This document shows positions 6,382 through 16,365 of a DNA stretch of 64,000 nt, piece by piece; the stretch's first letter is position 1, and every line of letters begins with the position of its first letter. The translations under genes and the position numbers were made by a program. This stretch comes from JAGQWW01 sp041392845. GTDB taxonomy: Bacteria; Bacteroidota; Bacteroidia; Chitinophagales; Saprospiraceae. A model generated the notes under the pieces. It worked only from the letters and a program-made list of their open reading frames with translations. It had not been told where the DNA came from and made no database searches. The stretch is taken from the NCBI GenBank assembly GCA_041392845.1, contig JAWKLG010000012.1:122200-186199 (forward strand), given 5' to 3'.

Positions 6382-9276
6382 TCACAACACCGTTACATCC
6401 CCCACAAAAGTCTTCAACGTGCCATCAAAAAATTCAGCTTCGATGTAATACATGAATACCCCACTATTCATAGGTTTTCCTTTAAAGGTTCCATCCCAGG
6501 AATTCAATCTTGTTTCGGATAATGATGGTTCAAAGTCCTTTGCTTCAAATAATTGGTTACCCCAAATATCAAAAATGGTGAAAATGTGAATTTTGGTAAC
6601 AAATGAACCACTTGCATATATTGAAAAATGGTCATTGATCCCGTTTCTATCTCTTGGTGAAAAAGCAGATGGGACATAAATTGTATACTCAATTGGTTTC
6701 TGATCAATAAATATTGAATCGCTGGCTTTACAAAGTCCAGCTTCCACTGTAACAGTATAAAGTGTGGGGCCTTGTGGGGTAATTCCGGAACTCAAACATT
6801 TTTGAAATCCAATTCCATCACATTCAATAAATTGTTCAGAAGGCGTCCAATATACATCTGTCAATCTTGAAAAAAGATTGGTTGTCGCGGTCAATTCCAG
6901 GTCATCTCCCAAAGAAAATGGATTTTCACCCTTGGTAATACTAATTTCTACCCAGGAAGAATCAGCTTCTTCAATGGTGTAACTTTTTTCTTTCTCACAT
7001 CCATCTGCATCCTCCACCAGAATGGTATAATTTCCCGGCATTAAATTGAAATAATCCATTTGACTGGAGAAGGCGCCACCATTTATAGAATAGAGAAAAG
7101 GAGGAGTCCCGTTGAAGGGCCTTCCAATTTTTAAAAAAGTAAGCGTGTCTTCAGGGCAGGTAGGATTTCTGACATTTACATTAAAATTCAAATTGCTGAT
7201 AAAAGTATCTACCCGCACAAAATCAGCATTGGTACACCCTGTAAGTGGATCAGTTACAGTCAGTTTATAGGTTCCTAACTGATTAACCTCTATAAATCTG
7301 GTATTTCCAATAGTGTTACCATTAAATGTCCATTCCATAATTAAAGTGTCAGGTGTTAAATCGCTTCCCAACCTAACGAAAGTAGGTGTGCAACCAATTT
7401 TCTTATCCGGCCCCGTATTCGCATCAGGTGACCGGAAATTTTCAAAGCTCAGACTGTCTCTAAACACGCAGCCATCTTCTGTATAGGTATAATATAAAAC
7501 ATGAACTCCGGGACCGGCATTCAAGGGGTTTAACCTTCCTTGAGGGCTAACGGCGGGGCCCGACCAAATACCCGTTCCGGTTCCCGCTGAGCCTGAGATG
7601 TTAACTTCCAGGTCAAATGGTTGAACCTCATTCAAACAGAAGGGCCCAATTGAAAGCATTTGTAAGGTAACAAAGGGGCAAGATCTGGTTCTGCATGAAA
7701 TACTGCTTCCCTTAGAGCCACAAACGGTATTCCCAAATACCTGCACGGTTATTTGTACATCCTGATTTGGACTTAGTCCTGTTAGGCTAAAAGAATTATT
7801 AGTTTGGATCCCCTGACTAATTCCATCTATAAATACCTCATAATGCGTTGCTCCTGCTATCGGGTCCCAATTTATCTGCATACTGTTGGGAGTCGAGCTA
7901 CAATCTATCTGAGGAGCAGCCAGTTCTGGATCTATCACCACGGTTTTTGTAGTAGTATCAGAATTACATCCTCCTTCCTCTACCATCAGGCTTATTTGAT
8001 ACGAGCCAGCATCAGGCCATTGAATCTCATAAGGCCCTTTTCCGTTTCCCGAAACAATTGTTCCTCCATCAAAATCCCAATTGAAGGTCGCAGTATCAGA
8101 AGCCGTACCCAGGTAAGTAATGATAGAGGTATCAGAAACACAAATGGAACTATCTACAGAAAAGTCGGAAGAGGGCGTGTCAAAGACATTTATGGTTAAA
8201 TGTTCAGTATATAAACAATTTTGATTAAAGAAGTTTAAGGTAAATAGATTCGGGCCAAGGTTAGCAAGTAAGGGATTAAAAAAGCGAGGCCTAGTTATAC
8301 CTACTCCAGTCCAAAAAGAATGTCCAGTGGTTTCTGTAAAAAAATTTAAAGAAATAGGATTTGAAAAAGTATCTCTGCAAATGTCAGGAACTTGCTCGAT
8401 TATTATCTCAAGCGGCGGACAATTTTTCGTCTTGCAAGAAAAGCTGGCGGTGGTGGGGCCACAAACAGTTTGACCACTGGCAATAACAGTAATATTAACG
8501 CTGTCCCCAGTGTTTAAATTCGTAACGGTATATTGTCTATCAGTTTGAGTGCCAGTACTCACACCGTTTAATATTAATTCATAATCATTTGCTAATGGGC
8601 CTGCCCACCAACTGAAGTTAATTGCACTTTCACCTTCGACGCATTCTATAATTGGAGTAATAAGGGTGTCATTTACACATAATGTGTCAATATGTTTTGA
8701 GGAAGCACAACCATTTTCTATCACTTGTAGTTGTACAATAAAGCTTCCCGTATCAGGCCATTGAACCTCAAAAGGCCCCGAACCTGAGCCTGAAACAACT
8801 GTTCCTCCATCAAAATCCCAATTGAAGGTAGCTGTATCGGAAGCATTCCCTAAATAAATTATGGTTGAGGTATCAGTAATGCAAATAGGACTTTCCAGGG
8901 AAAAATTTGCCTCCGGAGTGTCAAAAACCTCTATAATGAAAGAATCTATATATACACAGGTATCTTCAACGTATTGCAAAAAAACTGTGTTAGCTCCTAA
9001 ATCAGCCAGGTGAGGATAAAAATCGCCATTCGAATGGGTGGCATTTGCTGACCAGGTGAAAGTGCCAATTCCAGACCCACCTATCGGGTTGGCCGATAAA
9101 GGAAAGGTGTCCTGAATTCCATTCCTGCATATAGTAGGTAGGGGAGTAATGTTTAAGTCAATAGTCGGACATTGCGATTTCAAGGAATTCAGTGAAGTTC
9201 CGATACATATAAATATCAGTGTTAGCCCTAATAAATATTGCCTTTTTAAAATAGTAAGTATTGAATTAGTAATCAT
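6382..9276 (-). CDS. Large secreted T9SS cargo protein with PKD/Fn3-like repeats and gliding-type C-terminal domain
   Basis: The start at 9276 gives 964 residues with an N-terminal export signal (KRQYLLGLTLIFICIGTSLNS). Two PKD-like domains (FNWDFDGGTVVSG and FNWDFDGGTIVSG) alternate with Fn3-like domains (INFSWWAGPLANDYELIL; INWDPIAGATHYEVFI) and Cys-rich CP...FC modules. A SprB-like repeat follows (PPFLYSINGGAFSSQM ... VEDADGCEKE). The last 90 or so residues are a gliding-type C-terminal sorting domain (YVPSAFSPRDRNGINDHF, IFDIWGNQLFE, WDGTFKGKPMNSGVF). This domain marks export by the type IX system. It is a clear paralogue of the giant gene upstream, with two copies of the composite unit instead of five. 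The biochemical function is unknown; an adhesive or structural role is inferred. Confidence 0.85.
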   Translation of the reverse strand: MITNSILTILKRQYLLGLTLIFICIGTSLNSLKSQCPTIDLNITPLPTICRNGIQDTFPLSANPIGGSGIGTFTWSANATHSNGDFYPHLADLGANTVFLQYVEDTCVYIDSFIIEVFDTPEANFSLESPICITDTSTIIYLGNASDTATFNWDFDGGTVVSGSGSGPFEVQWPDTGSFIVQLQVIENGCASSKHIDTLCVNDTLITPIIECVEGESAINFSWWAGPLANDYELILNGVSTGTQTDRQYTVTNLNTGDSVNITVIASGQTVCGPTTASFSCKTKNCPPLEIIIEQVPDICRDTFSNPISLNFFTETTGHSFWTGVGITRPRFFNPLLANLGPNLFTLNFFNQNCLYTEHLTINVFDTPSSDFSVDSSICVSDTSIITYLGTASDTATFNWDFDGGTIVSGNGKGPYEIQWPDAGSYQISLMVEEGGCNSDTTTKTVVIDPELAAPQIDCSSTPNSMQINWDPIAGATHYEVFIDGISQGIQTNNSFSLTGLSPNQDVQITVQVFGNTVCGSKGSSISCRTRSCPFVTLQMLSIGPFCLNEVQPFDLEVNISGSAGTGTGIWSGPAVSPQGRLNPLNAGPGVHVLYYTYTEDGCVFRDSLSFENFRSPDANTGPDKKIGCTPTFVRLGSDLTPDTLIMEWTFNGNTIGNTRFIEVNQLGTYKLTVTDPLTGCTNADFVRVDTFISNLNFNVNVRNPTCPEDTLTFLKIGRPFNGTPPFLYSINGGAFSSQMDYFNLMPGNYTILVEDADGCEKEKSYTIEEADSSWVEISITKGENPFSLGDDLELTATTNLFSRLTDVYWTPSEQFIECDGIGFQKCLSSGITPQGPTLYTVTVEAGLCKASDSIFIDQKPIEYTIYVPSAFSPRDRNGINDHFSIYASGSFVTKIHIFTIFDIWGNQLFEAKDFEPSLSETRLNSWDGTFKGKPMNSGVFMYYIEAEFFDGTLKTFVGDVTVL

Positions 9277-9402
9277 TGTCAATAGGATAAGTTTTAGTCT
9301 TTTTAAATAACAGAGTAGGGTAGAAGGTAACAATGATCCTCAAGATATTAAAAAATCTAATTTGCTACCAGTATTTAGACTTTCTGAAAACGACAAAAAC
9401 AA

Positions 9403-9434
9403 AAGCGGCCCCAACAGTTACGTTGGGGCCGCTT
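9403..9434 (-). terminator. Intrinsic terminator after the giant T9SS gene
   Basis: A 13-bp perfect stem (9403-9415 with 9422-9434) has a 6-nt loop and is followed on the minus strand by TTTTGTTTTTG. It lies 25 bp beyond the stop at 9459, so it uncouples the giant gene from the paralogue downstream. Confidence 0.85.
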
Positions 9435-9458
9435 ATTAACGAGAGCAGTTTATAAAAC

Positions 9459-12400
9459 TTATCTTATCGTCACGTCTCCTTTGAAAATCTCAGTAAGACC
9501 ATCAAAGAATTCAATTTCTGCGTAATAAACAAATACGTTAGGATTGAACATTTTTCCTCTAAAGGTACCATCCCAGCCATTTGCTCTACCTTGAACCTCA
9601 TCTAAACTTGGTTCAAAGTCATAAGCTTCAAAGACTTTTTCACCCCATCTGTCAAAGATCAGGAAGGATTTAACGCGGGTAGCAACCTTAGGGTCTGCAA
9701 AAATAAAGAAGAAGTCATTTATTCCATCCCCATCTCTAGGTGAGAAACCGGAAGGAATGTAAACAGGACGAATCTTCTTCACATTCAACTGAATGGCATC
9801 TTCTGCAGCACAAGGACCTGCTTCGATTCTTACTGTATAAACAGTCTGACCGGTCGGAGTCACCCATGCACTCAAACAGTTGGTAATGTTGGTCTCGTTA
9901 CAGATTGGGAACTGGTCAATCGGTGTCCAGCTAACATTGGTCAACAAGCTTGGAGCAAAGTTGGTAACAGCACTCAATAAAACACTGTCTCCCAATGGAA
10001 CAGGATTGTCACCGGTTGTAATTACAATCTCAACGTTCAACTCATCTGGTTCGGTAATAGTAAAGGTTACTTCATCTTCACATCCATTTGCATCCTGTAC
10101 CCCAACATTGTAAGTTCCAGGTCCTAAGTTGCTGAAGAAGGTCTGTGAAGAATAAGTGCTACCATTGAAAGAATACAAGTATGGAGGAACTCCATTGTCA
10201 ACTCCACTAATGGTGATGATACCGTCATTTCTACCGAAACAAGAAATATTTTCAACCTGAGCATTCAATGAAGGCTCAGAGAAAGTAGCATCTACAAATA
10301 CATCATCGGAAGCAGTACATCCGGTGTTTGGATCAGTAGCTGTAAGGGTATAAGTTCCACCGTCTTCAACAGTTAGGAATCTTGTGTCACCTACTACGTT
10401 TCCGTTCAAAGTCCAAGAATAGGTAAGGCCATCAGGAGTACCGTTTCCACCGATATTTACATCACCTACCAAACAATTAATCGCCTGGTCAGCACCTGCA
10501 TCTACAGTAGGTGGTGCATTTACCTGAATGGTAATACTTCCTTCGTAAGTACAAGCCTGTTCGTTGAAGGTATAATTCAAAGTATGGGTACCTGGTCCAG
10601 CACCTACAGGGTTGAATGTACCATTCGGACTAACAGCAGTACCTGTCCATGTTCCCGTTCCGGATCCATCTGAACCAACAGCTGTAACTGTGATGTCAGT
10701 TGGAGTAGCTTCATTCAAACAGAATGGATCAATTGGAGGAATATCTAAAGATATCTGTGGACATGGATCAGCTGCACAAGTCAAAGTGCTTTCTACCGGA
10801 CCACAAACTGTATTACCCGTAGCTACTACTCTGATGGTCGTTTGTTGCTCAGGATTCAGATTGGTCACGCTGTAGCTGGTACCTGTTTGAGTGCCCTGGC
10901 TTACACCACCAATAAATACTTCGTAGTTGTTAGCTCCCGGAATTGCGTTCCATGTAAACCCTGCACTTGTTGTAGAAGCAGCATTAGGGTCACAAGAGAT
11001 AACTACCGGATCCAATTCTTCGTCAACCTGAACTGGCAAAGTAAATGGAGCTGATGGACAACCGTTATAATCCATAGTTAGAGTAACATTCTGTTGACCA
11101 ACATCATTTCCTCCCCACATTACTTCCTGAACGTTTGTTCCTGCTCCGCTGATAATGGTACCACCATCAAAGCCCCAATTAAAGGTTGCTCCCATAAAGT
11201 TTGCACCAGTATAGGTGATGGTGGATGCATCAGTTTCACAGATTACCGGATCTACGGTGAATATGGCAGTAGGAGTCTGGAACATAGTTACCATGATGGT
11301 TGTATCATAGAAACAAGCATCATATTCGTAATCTAACTTAATGGTATAAGTTCTCATGGTTGCAGGAGGAGTTATTCTAGGTGTAAATACACCAGCAGAA
11401 GTAATATCCTGTCCACCAGAAGTACTCCATGTTGCTATTCCGGTTCCGTTACCTGGATCATCTATAGTAGAGAATGTCATTTGCTGTGAGTACTGACCAG
11501 TTACCGGCAAACAGTTGTCCGTAATTGGGTCAATAAGCAATTGCGTTCTAGGACATTCTTTTGCAATACAAGTTAAGGTATCAATTACAGGAGGACAAGC
11601 AGAAGATGTATCACTAATGATCAACTCCATCATCACCTCTGTTCTTGGTACCAGACCATTGAAAGTTGCTGAGAAATCAGTTGTGCTGGTAGCAGTTACA
11701 CCAGGAGTAAGAACATTGATATCGTAGTTTGTTGCTCCAGGTACTGCATCCCATGTAAAGAATACACTGGTATTCGTAGGGTCACAATCCGTATTTGGCA
11801 ATGTCAATTCTTCATTAACTTCAACAAAATGTCTAATGGTATCAGAAATACAGCCATTTGCTTCGATAAGAAGGGTAATCTCTTCACCAGGACTTGGAGC
11901 ACCATAATTGATCATGTATGGGCCACCAGCTGATCCTGAGATTACATTTGCATTACCAAAGTTCCAGGTGAAACTAGAACCTGATGGTGCAGATATAACG
12001 ACTGGATTTGCTACATCAGTAACACAAATCTTAGGCTCAACCGCGAAGTTTCCGGTTGGTATTGCATAAACGTTAACCGTTGTACATTCTGTAGTAAAAC
12101 ATCCTGTACCTTCCGGTTCTTCTACTTCAAGACAAATCTGATGGGTTCCTGCACCGGCAGCATAAGGGAAGAAACGTCCTCCCAAAGTGATGTATGAGTT
12201 ACCATCGTTTCCGTCATGCCATCTTCTTCTTTCATTACCTGCAGTACCTTGTACAATCACAAGGCTGTCAAGATTAAATGAAGGATTGGATGTTGTAGGA
12301 TATAAACAAATGTCATCAACCTGAGGCATAATGATATCCACCATAGGGCAATCTTCAGCAGTACAGGTTAAAGTATCTCTGCTAGGTCCACAAACCGTTG

Positions 12401-15400
12401 GTCCGTCTGCAACTACTTCAATAGTAACCTGGTCGCCAGGCATCAAACCTGTAACATTGTAGGCTCTAATACCATTGTAGGTTCCTGGAGTACCATTTAA
12501 AAGGTTTACAGTATACCCGGTTGCACCTGGAACAGCTGCCCAGGTAAAGTCAATGGTAATTTGCGTTGGATCACAACTGATAACCGGAGCTGGTAACGGA
12601 CCATCAACCTGAACAGGCTGACTTGCCTGGTTCGATGGACAATTATTTTCAGTTACGGTTAAAGTAATATTATAATTTCCTGGAGCAGCCCACTGAATTT
12701 CGTAAGGTCCTGCACCTGCACCTGATACAATAGTACCGCCATCGAAATCCCAGGCATAGTTTGCTCCTGGATCTGCTGTACCCGTATAAGTTACTGTGCT
12801 TGTTTCGTCCACACAAATAACATCAGTTACAGTAAAGGTAGCGGTAGGTTGCTCATTAATAATTACCGGTAAAGTACCGGTATAGGTACAATTATCCACT
12901 ACATAAGTTGCCCGTATGGTTAAGGTACCGGGGTTAACTGATGGAGCATTTGGATTAAAGGTCATAGTTGCAGGATCTACACCGGTACCAGACCAGGTGT
13001 AAGTTCCGCTGTTGTCACCTGTAGTTGCTGTTAGGTTAACAGGAACACCAGTACCATCGTCACAGAATGGTCCGATTGGGTCAATGTTAACTGTTAGGTT
13101 TGGACAAGGTGAAGCAAAACATTTAATGGAAGTACTACTTGGTCCACAGGCTGTGGTACCGTTTGCAATAACTTGAATTTCTACACTATCACCAGGTGAA
13201 AGGTTGGTTGAAGTATAAGTTAATGTGTTAGGATCATAAGTTCCGGCTTCTCCACTTAAAAGATTTACGGTGTAACTGGTTGCACCTGGAACGGGATTCC
13301 ATCCTATTACAACTTCTGTGGTTGTACCCGTTACACAATTCAATACTGGTGGAGCCAATTCAGGATCAACTTGTACCTGCATGGTTGTAACCGGTGATGT
13401 ACATCCATTTTCTGTTACTGAAAGGGTTACATCATAAGTTCCTGCAGTTGCCCATTGAATTTCATATGGACCAGCACCCATACCAGAAACGATTGTTCCT
13501 CCTGCGAAATCCCAGGTAAAGGTAGCAGTACCTGATGCAGTACCAAGATAAGTTATGGTTGATGTCTCCGTTACACAAATTGGACTGTCAACAGAAAAGT
13601 CTGATGTAGGAATATCGTTTACATTAATTGTGATTGCCTCCGTATACATACAGGTTCCTTCCGTATAGGTAAGTGAAATTGTATTTGAACCGGCATTTGC
13701 TGCAGTGGGATCAAATACTCCTGCAGGGGTGGTAGCAGGGCCAGACCATACGAATGTACCATTTCCAGCACCACCTGTAGGGTTGGATACCAAAGTGATG
13801 GTTCCAGTATTTGCATCTCTACAGATGTTTGCAACCGGGTCGATGTTAAGCATGATTGGAGGACAATCCTGAGCTATACAAGATGAACTTGCCATGCTTG
13901 GTCCACAAGCGGTTGTACCGTTCGCAATTACAGTGATATCTACATTGTCGCCTGGGTTCAAACCAGTTACGTTATAATTGGTAGCTGTTTGAGTACCCAT
14001 GCTGGTACCATTGATAATTACTTCGTAATCATTTGCACCTGGTACAGCTGTCCATGTAAAGTTAATGGCAGTCTGACTTGGGTCACAGCTGATTACCGGA
14101 GGAGGAAGTGGTGCTTCAACCGTAACTGTATTTGAAGTCTGGGTTGATGTACAACCATCTTCTTCTACAATTAAAGTGACAGTCTTAGGACCTGTTGTTC
14201 CCCACTGAATTTCATGAGGGCCAGGGCCACTGATTGGAGAAGGCTGTCCACCGTTTAGCGTCCAAGTGTAGGTTGCAAATGGTGAAGCATTCCCAGTATA
14301 AACTATAGTTGAAGTTGAGTCCTGACAAATCGGACTATCAACTGTAAAATCAGAAGTTGGAATAGGGTTGATTGTAATGGGGAGACATACCGGTGCAGAA
14401 GCTGCACAATCTCCTCTTGCAGTTACACAAACCTGTCCACCAGTGGCGGTACCAAAATCTACTGTAATAGAAGTGCCACTACCAGTAAATGTAGCGCCAG
14501 TTGGAACTGTCCAGGTATAACTGGTAGCTCCTGTTACAGGGCTAATAGTGTAGGTAACAATATCACCTTCACAAATAGTTGTTTGTGCACCTGTAAATAC
14601 CGGGTCATTGATGGTAGTAGTCTGCTGCATCACCTGTACAGTATCTCTTGCAATACAAGTAACAGTCCCACTTGCATTGCTTTGACTTACCGTCAAAATA
14701 TAATTACCCGGCGCAGTTGCAACTACTGTATTCTGGTTGGTTGGTTGTTGCACTACACCACCATTGTAAGTGGTCCAGTTATAGGAAACATTGTTTCCAC
14801 TGGAAGATCCTGTTCCGTCTAAGGTAACAGATGAACCTGGATCACAACCAAGATTTGGTGGAGGCGCTATTACGGAGGTTGGAGTAAGGAAGGTTATGTT
14901 TAGATTGATGATACTATCACAACCGTTTGCAGCACCACCTTGGATGATAGCCTGCTGAGAACCTGGTTGGTTATAGATTTGGAAGTCGATTTCTACAAAA
15001 CCACCCGGACACAAAACTGTATCGATAAAGCCGGGAGTTTGAGGTTTTGGTAAAATCAAATATTGAATTACACTATCACAACCAAGAGCAGATGTCTCCG
15101 TGATATTGTATGAACCTGGTTGATTAAAGGTATTACCGTTGATAACAACCGGGAATTCATTTTGACAAAAGAAAAATGGTGGTAAAATCGTAGGTGGTAT
15201 TGGTGCTACAATTACCGGTGCAATAGATGGTACTCCAGGGAAACAAGGGTTGGATGGAGTTACAGAAATTACTCCTCCACCAGCAGATGTGTATTGTACA
15301 CATACTTCGTTTCCATTGTCACTGATAAGTACTGCATTTCCTGGAAGTACCCATTCGTAATCTGTTGCGTTGTTAACAGGGTCAATGCTGTAACATACAA

Positions 15401-15932
15401 TTGCTCCAGGACAAATAGGACTAATATCCGGATCTGCCATAATTGGACCCGGAGGATCCGGAGGACCTGTAGAAACACCACCGGTTACGGTAATGGTAAC
15501 ATCACAAATGTCACCGGCAAATCCATCGACCATGATCCAATACAATTCCCCAGGAGTCAATCCACTGGCTTGTACGTTACCTGGTACATTATTTCCATTG
15601 GATGAGAAACATGTTGATACCGGATTAAGGTTTTGGTCGTAAATCAACAACTGAACACCTTGTCCATTTTGGCAGTTTGATGCCAAAATGGTTGCACTCA
15701 TGTTCGTAGAGGCGGCAATAATGGTTAACCAGAAGTTGTTTTCGATAGATCCACAAGGGAAAGTGGGACCAGGAAGACCGGGGCTGTAAGGACCTGTGGA
15801 GCCAATATAAATCGGGCCACACATTACACATCCCGGGGGTTCGTCAGATGCCTGACCACAGGGTGGCTGGGCAAGGCCCGGGACGAGGTAAATCATCGCG
15901 AGCATTAATGTCAGAGGTAAAATTCTTTTCAT
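9459..15932 (-). CDS. Giant T9SS-secreted surface protein with about five composite PKD/Fn3 repeats
   Basis: The start at 15932 gives about 2157 residues and places the signal peptide (MKRILPLTLMLAMIYLVPGLAQ) at the N-terminus. A first region of about 150 residues resembles a prepeptidase-like beta domain. After further Ig-like segments, a composite unit of about 260 residues recurs five times between roughly 14370 and 10740. Each unit has a PKD-like domain (for example AWDFDGGTIVSG), an Fn3-like domain (AAVPGATGYTVNLL) and a CP...I.P..FC module (TWSGTGVDP). A PKD/Ig domain and a SprB-like repeat (PPYLYSFNGSTYSSQ) precede the gliding-type sorting domain (YIPSGFSPRDGDGINDFF, IFDRWGEKVFEAY, GWDGTFRGK). 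Export by the nearby Gld/Por system is expected. A role as adhesin or surface filament is inference. Confidence 0.9.
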   Translation of the reverse strand: MKRILPLTLMLAMIYLVPGLAQPPCGQASDEPPGCVMCGPIYIGSTGPYSPGLPGPTFPCGSIENNFWLTIIAASTNMSATILASNCQNGQGVQLLIYDQNLNPVSTCFSSNGNNVPGNVQASGLTPGELYWIMVDGFAGDICDVTITVTGGVSTGPPDPPGPIMADPDISPICPGAIVCYSIDPVNNATDYEWVLPGNAVLISDNGNEVCVQYTSAGGGVISVTPSNPCFPGVPSIAPVIVAPIPPTILPPFFFCQNEFPVVINGNTFNQPGSYNITETSALGCDSVIQYLILPKPQTPGFIDTVLCPGGFVEIDFQIYNQPGSQQAIIQGGAANGCDSIINLNITFLTPTSVIAPPPNLGCDPGSSVTLDGTGSSSGNNVSYNWTTYNGGVVQQPTNQNTVVATAPGNYILTVSQSNASGTVTCIARDTVQVMQQTTTINDPVFTGAQTTICEGDIVTYTISPVTGATSYTWTVPTGATFTGSGTSITVDFGTATGGQVCVTARGDCAASAPVCLPITINPIPTSDFTVDSPICQDSTSTIVYTGNASPFATYTWTLNGGQPSPISGPGPHEIQWGTTGPKTVTLIVEEDGCTSTQTSNTVTVEAPLPPPVISCDPSQTAINFTWTAVPGANDYEVIINGTSMGTQTATNYNVTGLNPGDNVDITVIANGTTACGPSMASSSCIAQDCPPIMLNIDPVANICRDANTGTITLVSNPTGGAGNGTFVWSGPATTPAGVFDPTAANAGSNTISLTYTEGTCMYTEAITINVNDIPTSDFSVDSPICVTETSTITYLGTASGTATFTWDFAGGTIVSGMGAGPYEIQWATAGTYDVTLSVTENGCTSPVTTMQVQVDPELAPPVLNCVTGTTTEVVIGWNPVPGATSYTVNLLSGEAGTYDPNTLTYTSTNLSPGDSVEIQVIANGTTACGPSSTSIKCFASPCPNLTVNIDPIGPFCDDGTGVPVNLTATTGDNSGTYTWSGTGVDPATMTFNPNAPSVNPGTLTIRATYVVDNCTYTGTLPVIINEQPTATFTVTDVICVDETSTVTYTGTADPGANYAWDFDGGTIVSGAGAGPYEIQWAAPGNYNITLTVTENNCPSNQASQPVQVDGPLPAPVISCDPTQITIDFTWAAVPGATGYTVNLLNGTPGTYNGIRAYNVTGLMPGDQVTIEVVADGPTVCGPSRDTLTCTAEDCPMVDIIMPQVDDICLYPTTSNPSFNLDSLVIVQGTAGNERRRWHDGNDGNSYITLGGRFFPYAAGAGTHQICLEVEEPEGTGCFTTECTTVNVYAIPTGNFAVEPKICVTDVANPVVISAPSGSSFTWNFGNANVISGSAGGPYMINYGAPSPGEEITLLIEANGCISDTIRHFVEVNEELTLPNTDCDPTNTSVFFTWDAVPGATNYDINVLTPGVTATSTTDFSATFNGLVPRTEVMMELIISDTSSACPPVIDTLTCIAKECPRTQLLIDPITDNCLPVTGQYSQQMTFSTIDDPGNGTGIATWSTSGGQDITSAGVFTPRITPPATMRTYTIKLDYEYDACFYDTTIMVTMFQTPTAIFTVDPVICETDASTITYTGANFMGATFNWGFDGGTIISGAGTNVQEVMWGGNDVGQQNVTLTMDYNGCPSAPFTLPVQVDEELDPVVISCDPNAASTTSAGFTWNAIPGANNYEVFIGGVSQGTQTGTSYSVTNLNPEQQTTIRVVATGNTVCGPVESTLTCAADPCPQISLDIPPIDPFCLNEATPTDITVTAVGSDGSGTGTWTGTAVSPNGTFNPVGAGPGTHTLNYTFNEQACTYEGSITIQVNAPPTVDAGADQAINCLVGDVNIGGNGTPDGLTYSWTLNGNVVGDTRFLTVEDGGTYTLTATDPNTGCTASDDVFVDATFSEPSLNAQVENISCFGRNDGIITISGVDNGVPPYLYSFNGSTYSSQTFFSNLGPGTYNVGVQDANGCEDEVTFTITEPDELNVEIVITTGDNPVPLGDSVLLSAVTNFAPSLLTNVSWTPIDQFPICNETNITNCLSAWVTPTGQTVYTVRIEAGPCAAEDAIQLNVKKIRPVYIPSGFSPRDGDGINDFFFIFADPKVATRVKSFLIFDRWGEKVFEAYDFEPSLDEVQGRANGWDGTFRGKMFNPNVFVYYAEIEFFDGLTEIFKGDVTIR

Positions 15933-16365
15933 TGAACTACTATTTAATTTGAAAAGTGAAACATTGTAAATCATACTACAATAGCAAACCGTTTTAGGTA
16001 CGTTGATTAATTATGGTTACGTATAAATATCTTTTAATCAATAGTTTATGTTTATTTCTAAACAATAAAACCATTGAGTAGTTCGCATTCCAAATTTTTA
16101 AAGAACTGTTTCTTGAAAACGGTAATTCTTTCCCGGCAAGGAAACAATCCGTTCTAAAGATTTTGAAACAATCAACAAAGTTAAAAAACTTGCCTTAAAA
16201 CCCTTTTGCAGCACAAAATTTTTCATAAAAAATCCTATTTGCAAGTTTTTTGGCCTATTTAACTAAACATCAATTTAATATTTTTTTGTTATAAAGACCA
16301 TTTTCGACGACAATATTTTAGGTTATGGCTCTTGAGGCTTCAACTAAACGTTTGGATTCCTATTT
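15933..16365. other. 433-bp AT-rich divergent spacer
   Basis: This lies between the giant surface-protein gene (minus) and the histidine kinase (plus). No gene is visible. A perfect -7-like element on the minus strand (TAACTTTG, 16183-16176) could drive the giant gene with a leader of about 240 nt; no matching -33 TTG is present. Within that leader TTTCC and GGAAA around 16133-16148 can form a small hairpin. No convincing element was found for the kinase. Confidence 0.4.

Noticed and set aside
10740..14370. Repetitive DNA that might be a CRISPR array or mobile repeat
   Set aside because: The period is about 780 bp, the copies are diverged, and all lie in one open frame; they are protein domain repeats.
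15294..15605. 103-codon frame opposite the giant surface-protein gene
   Set aside because: Its composition (many Cys, Tyr, Arg, Thr) is that of an antisense shadow of a Thr/Gly-rich repeat protein.
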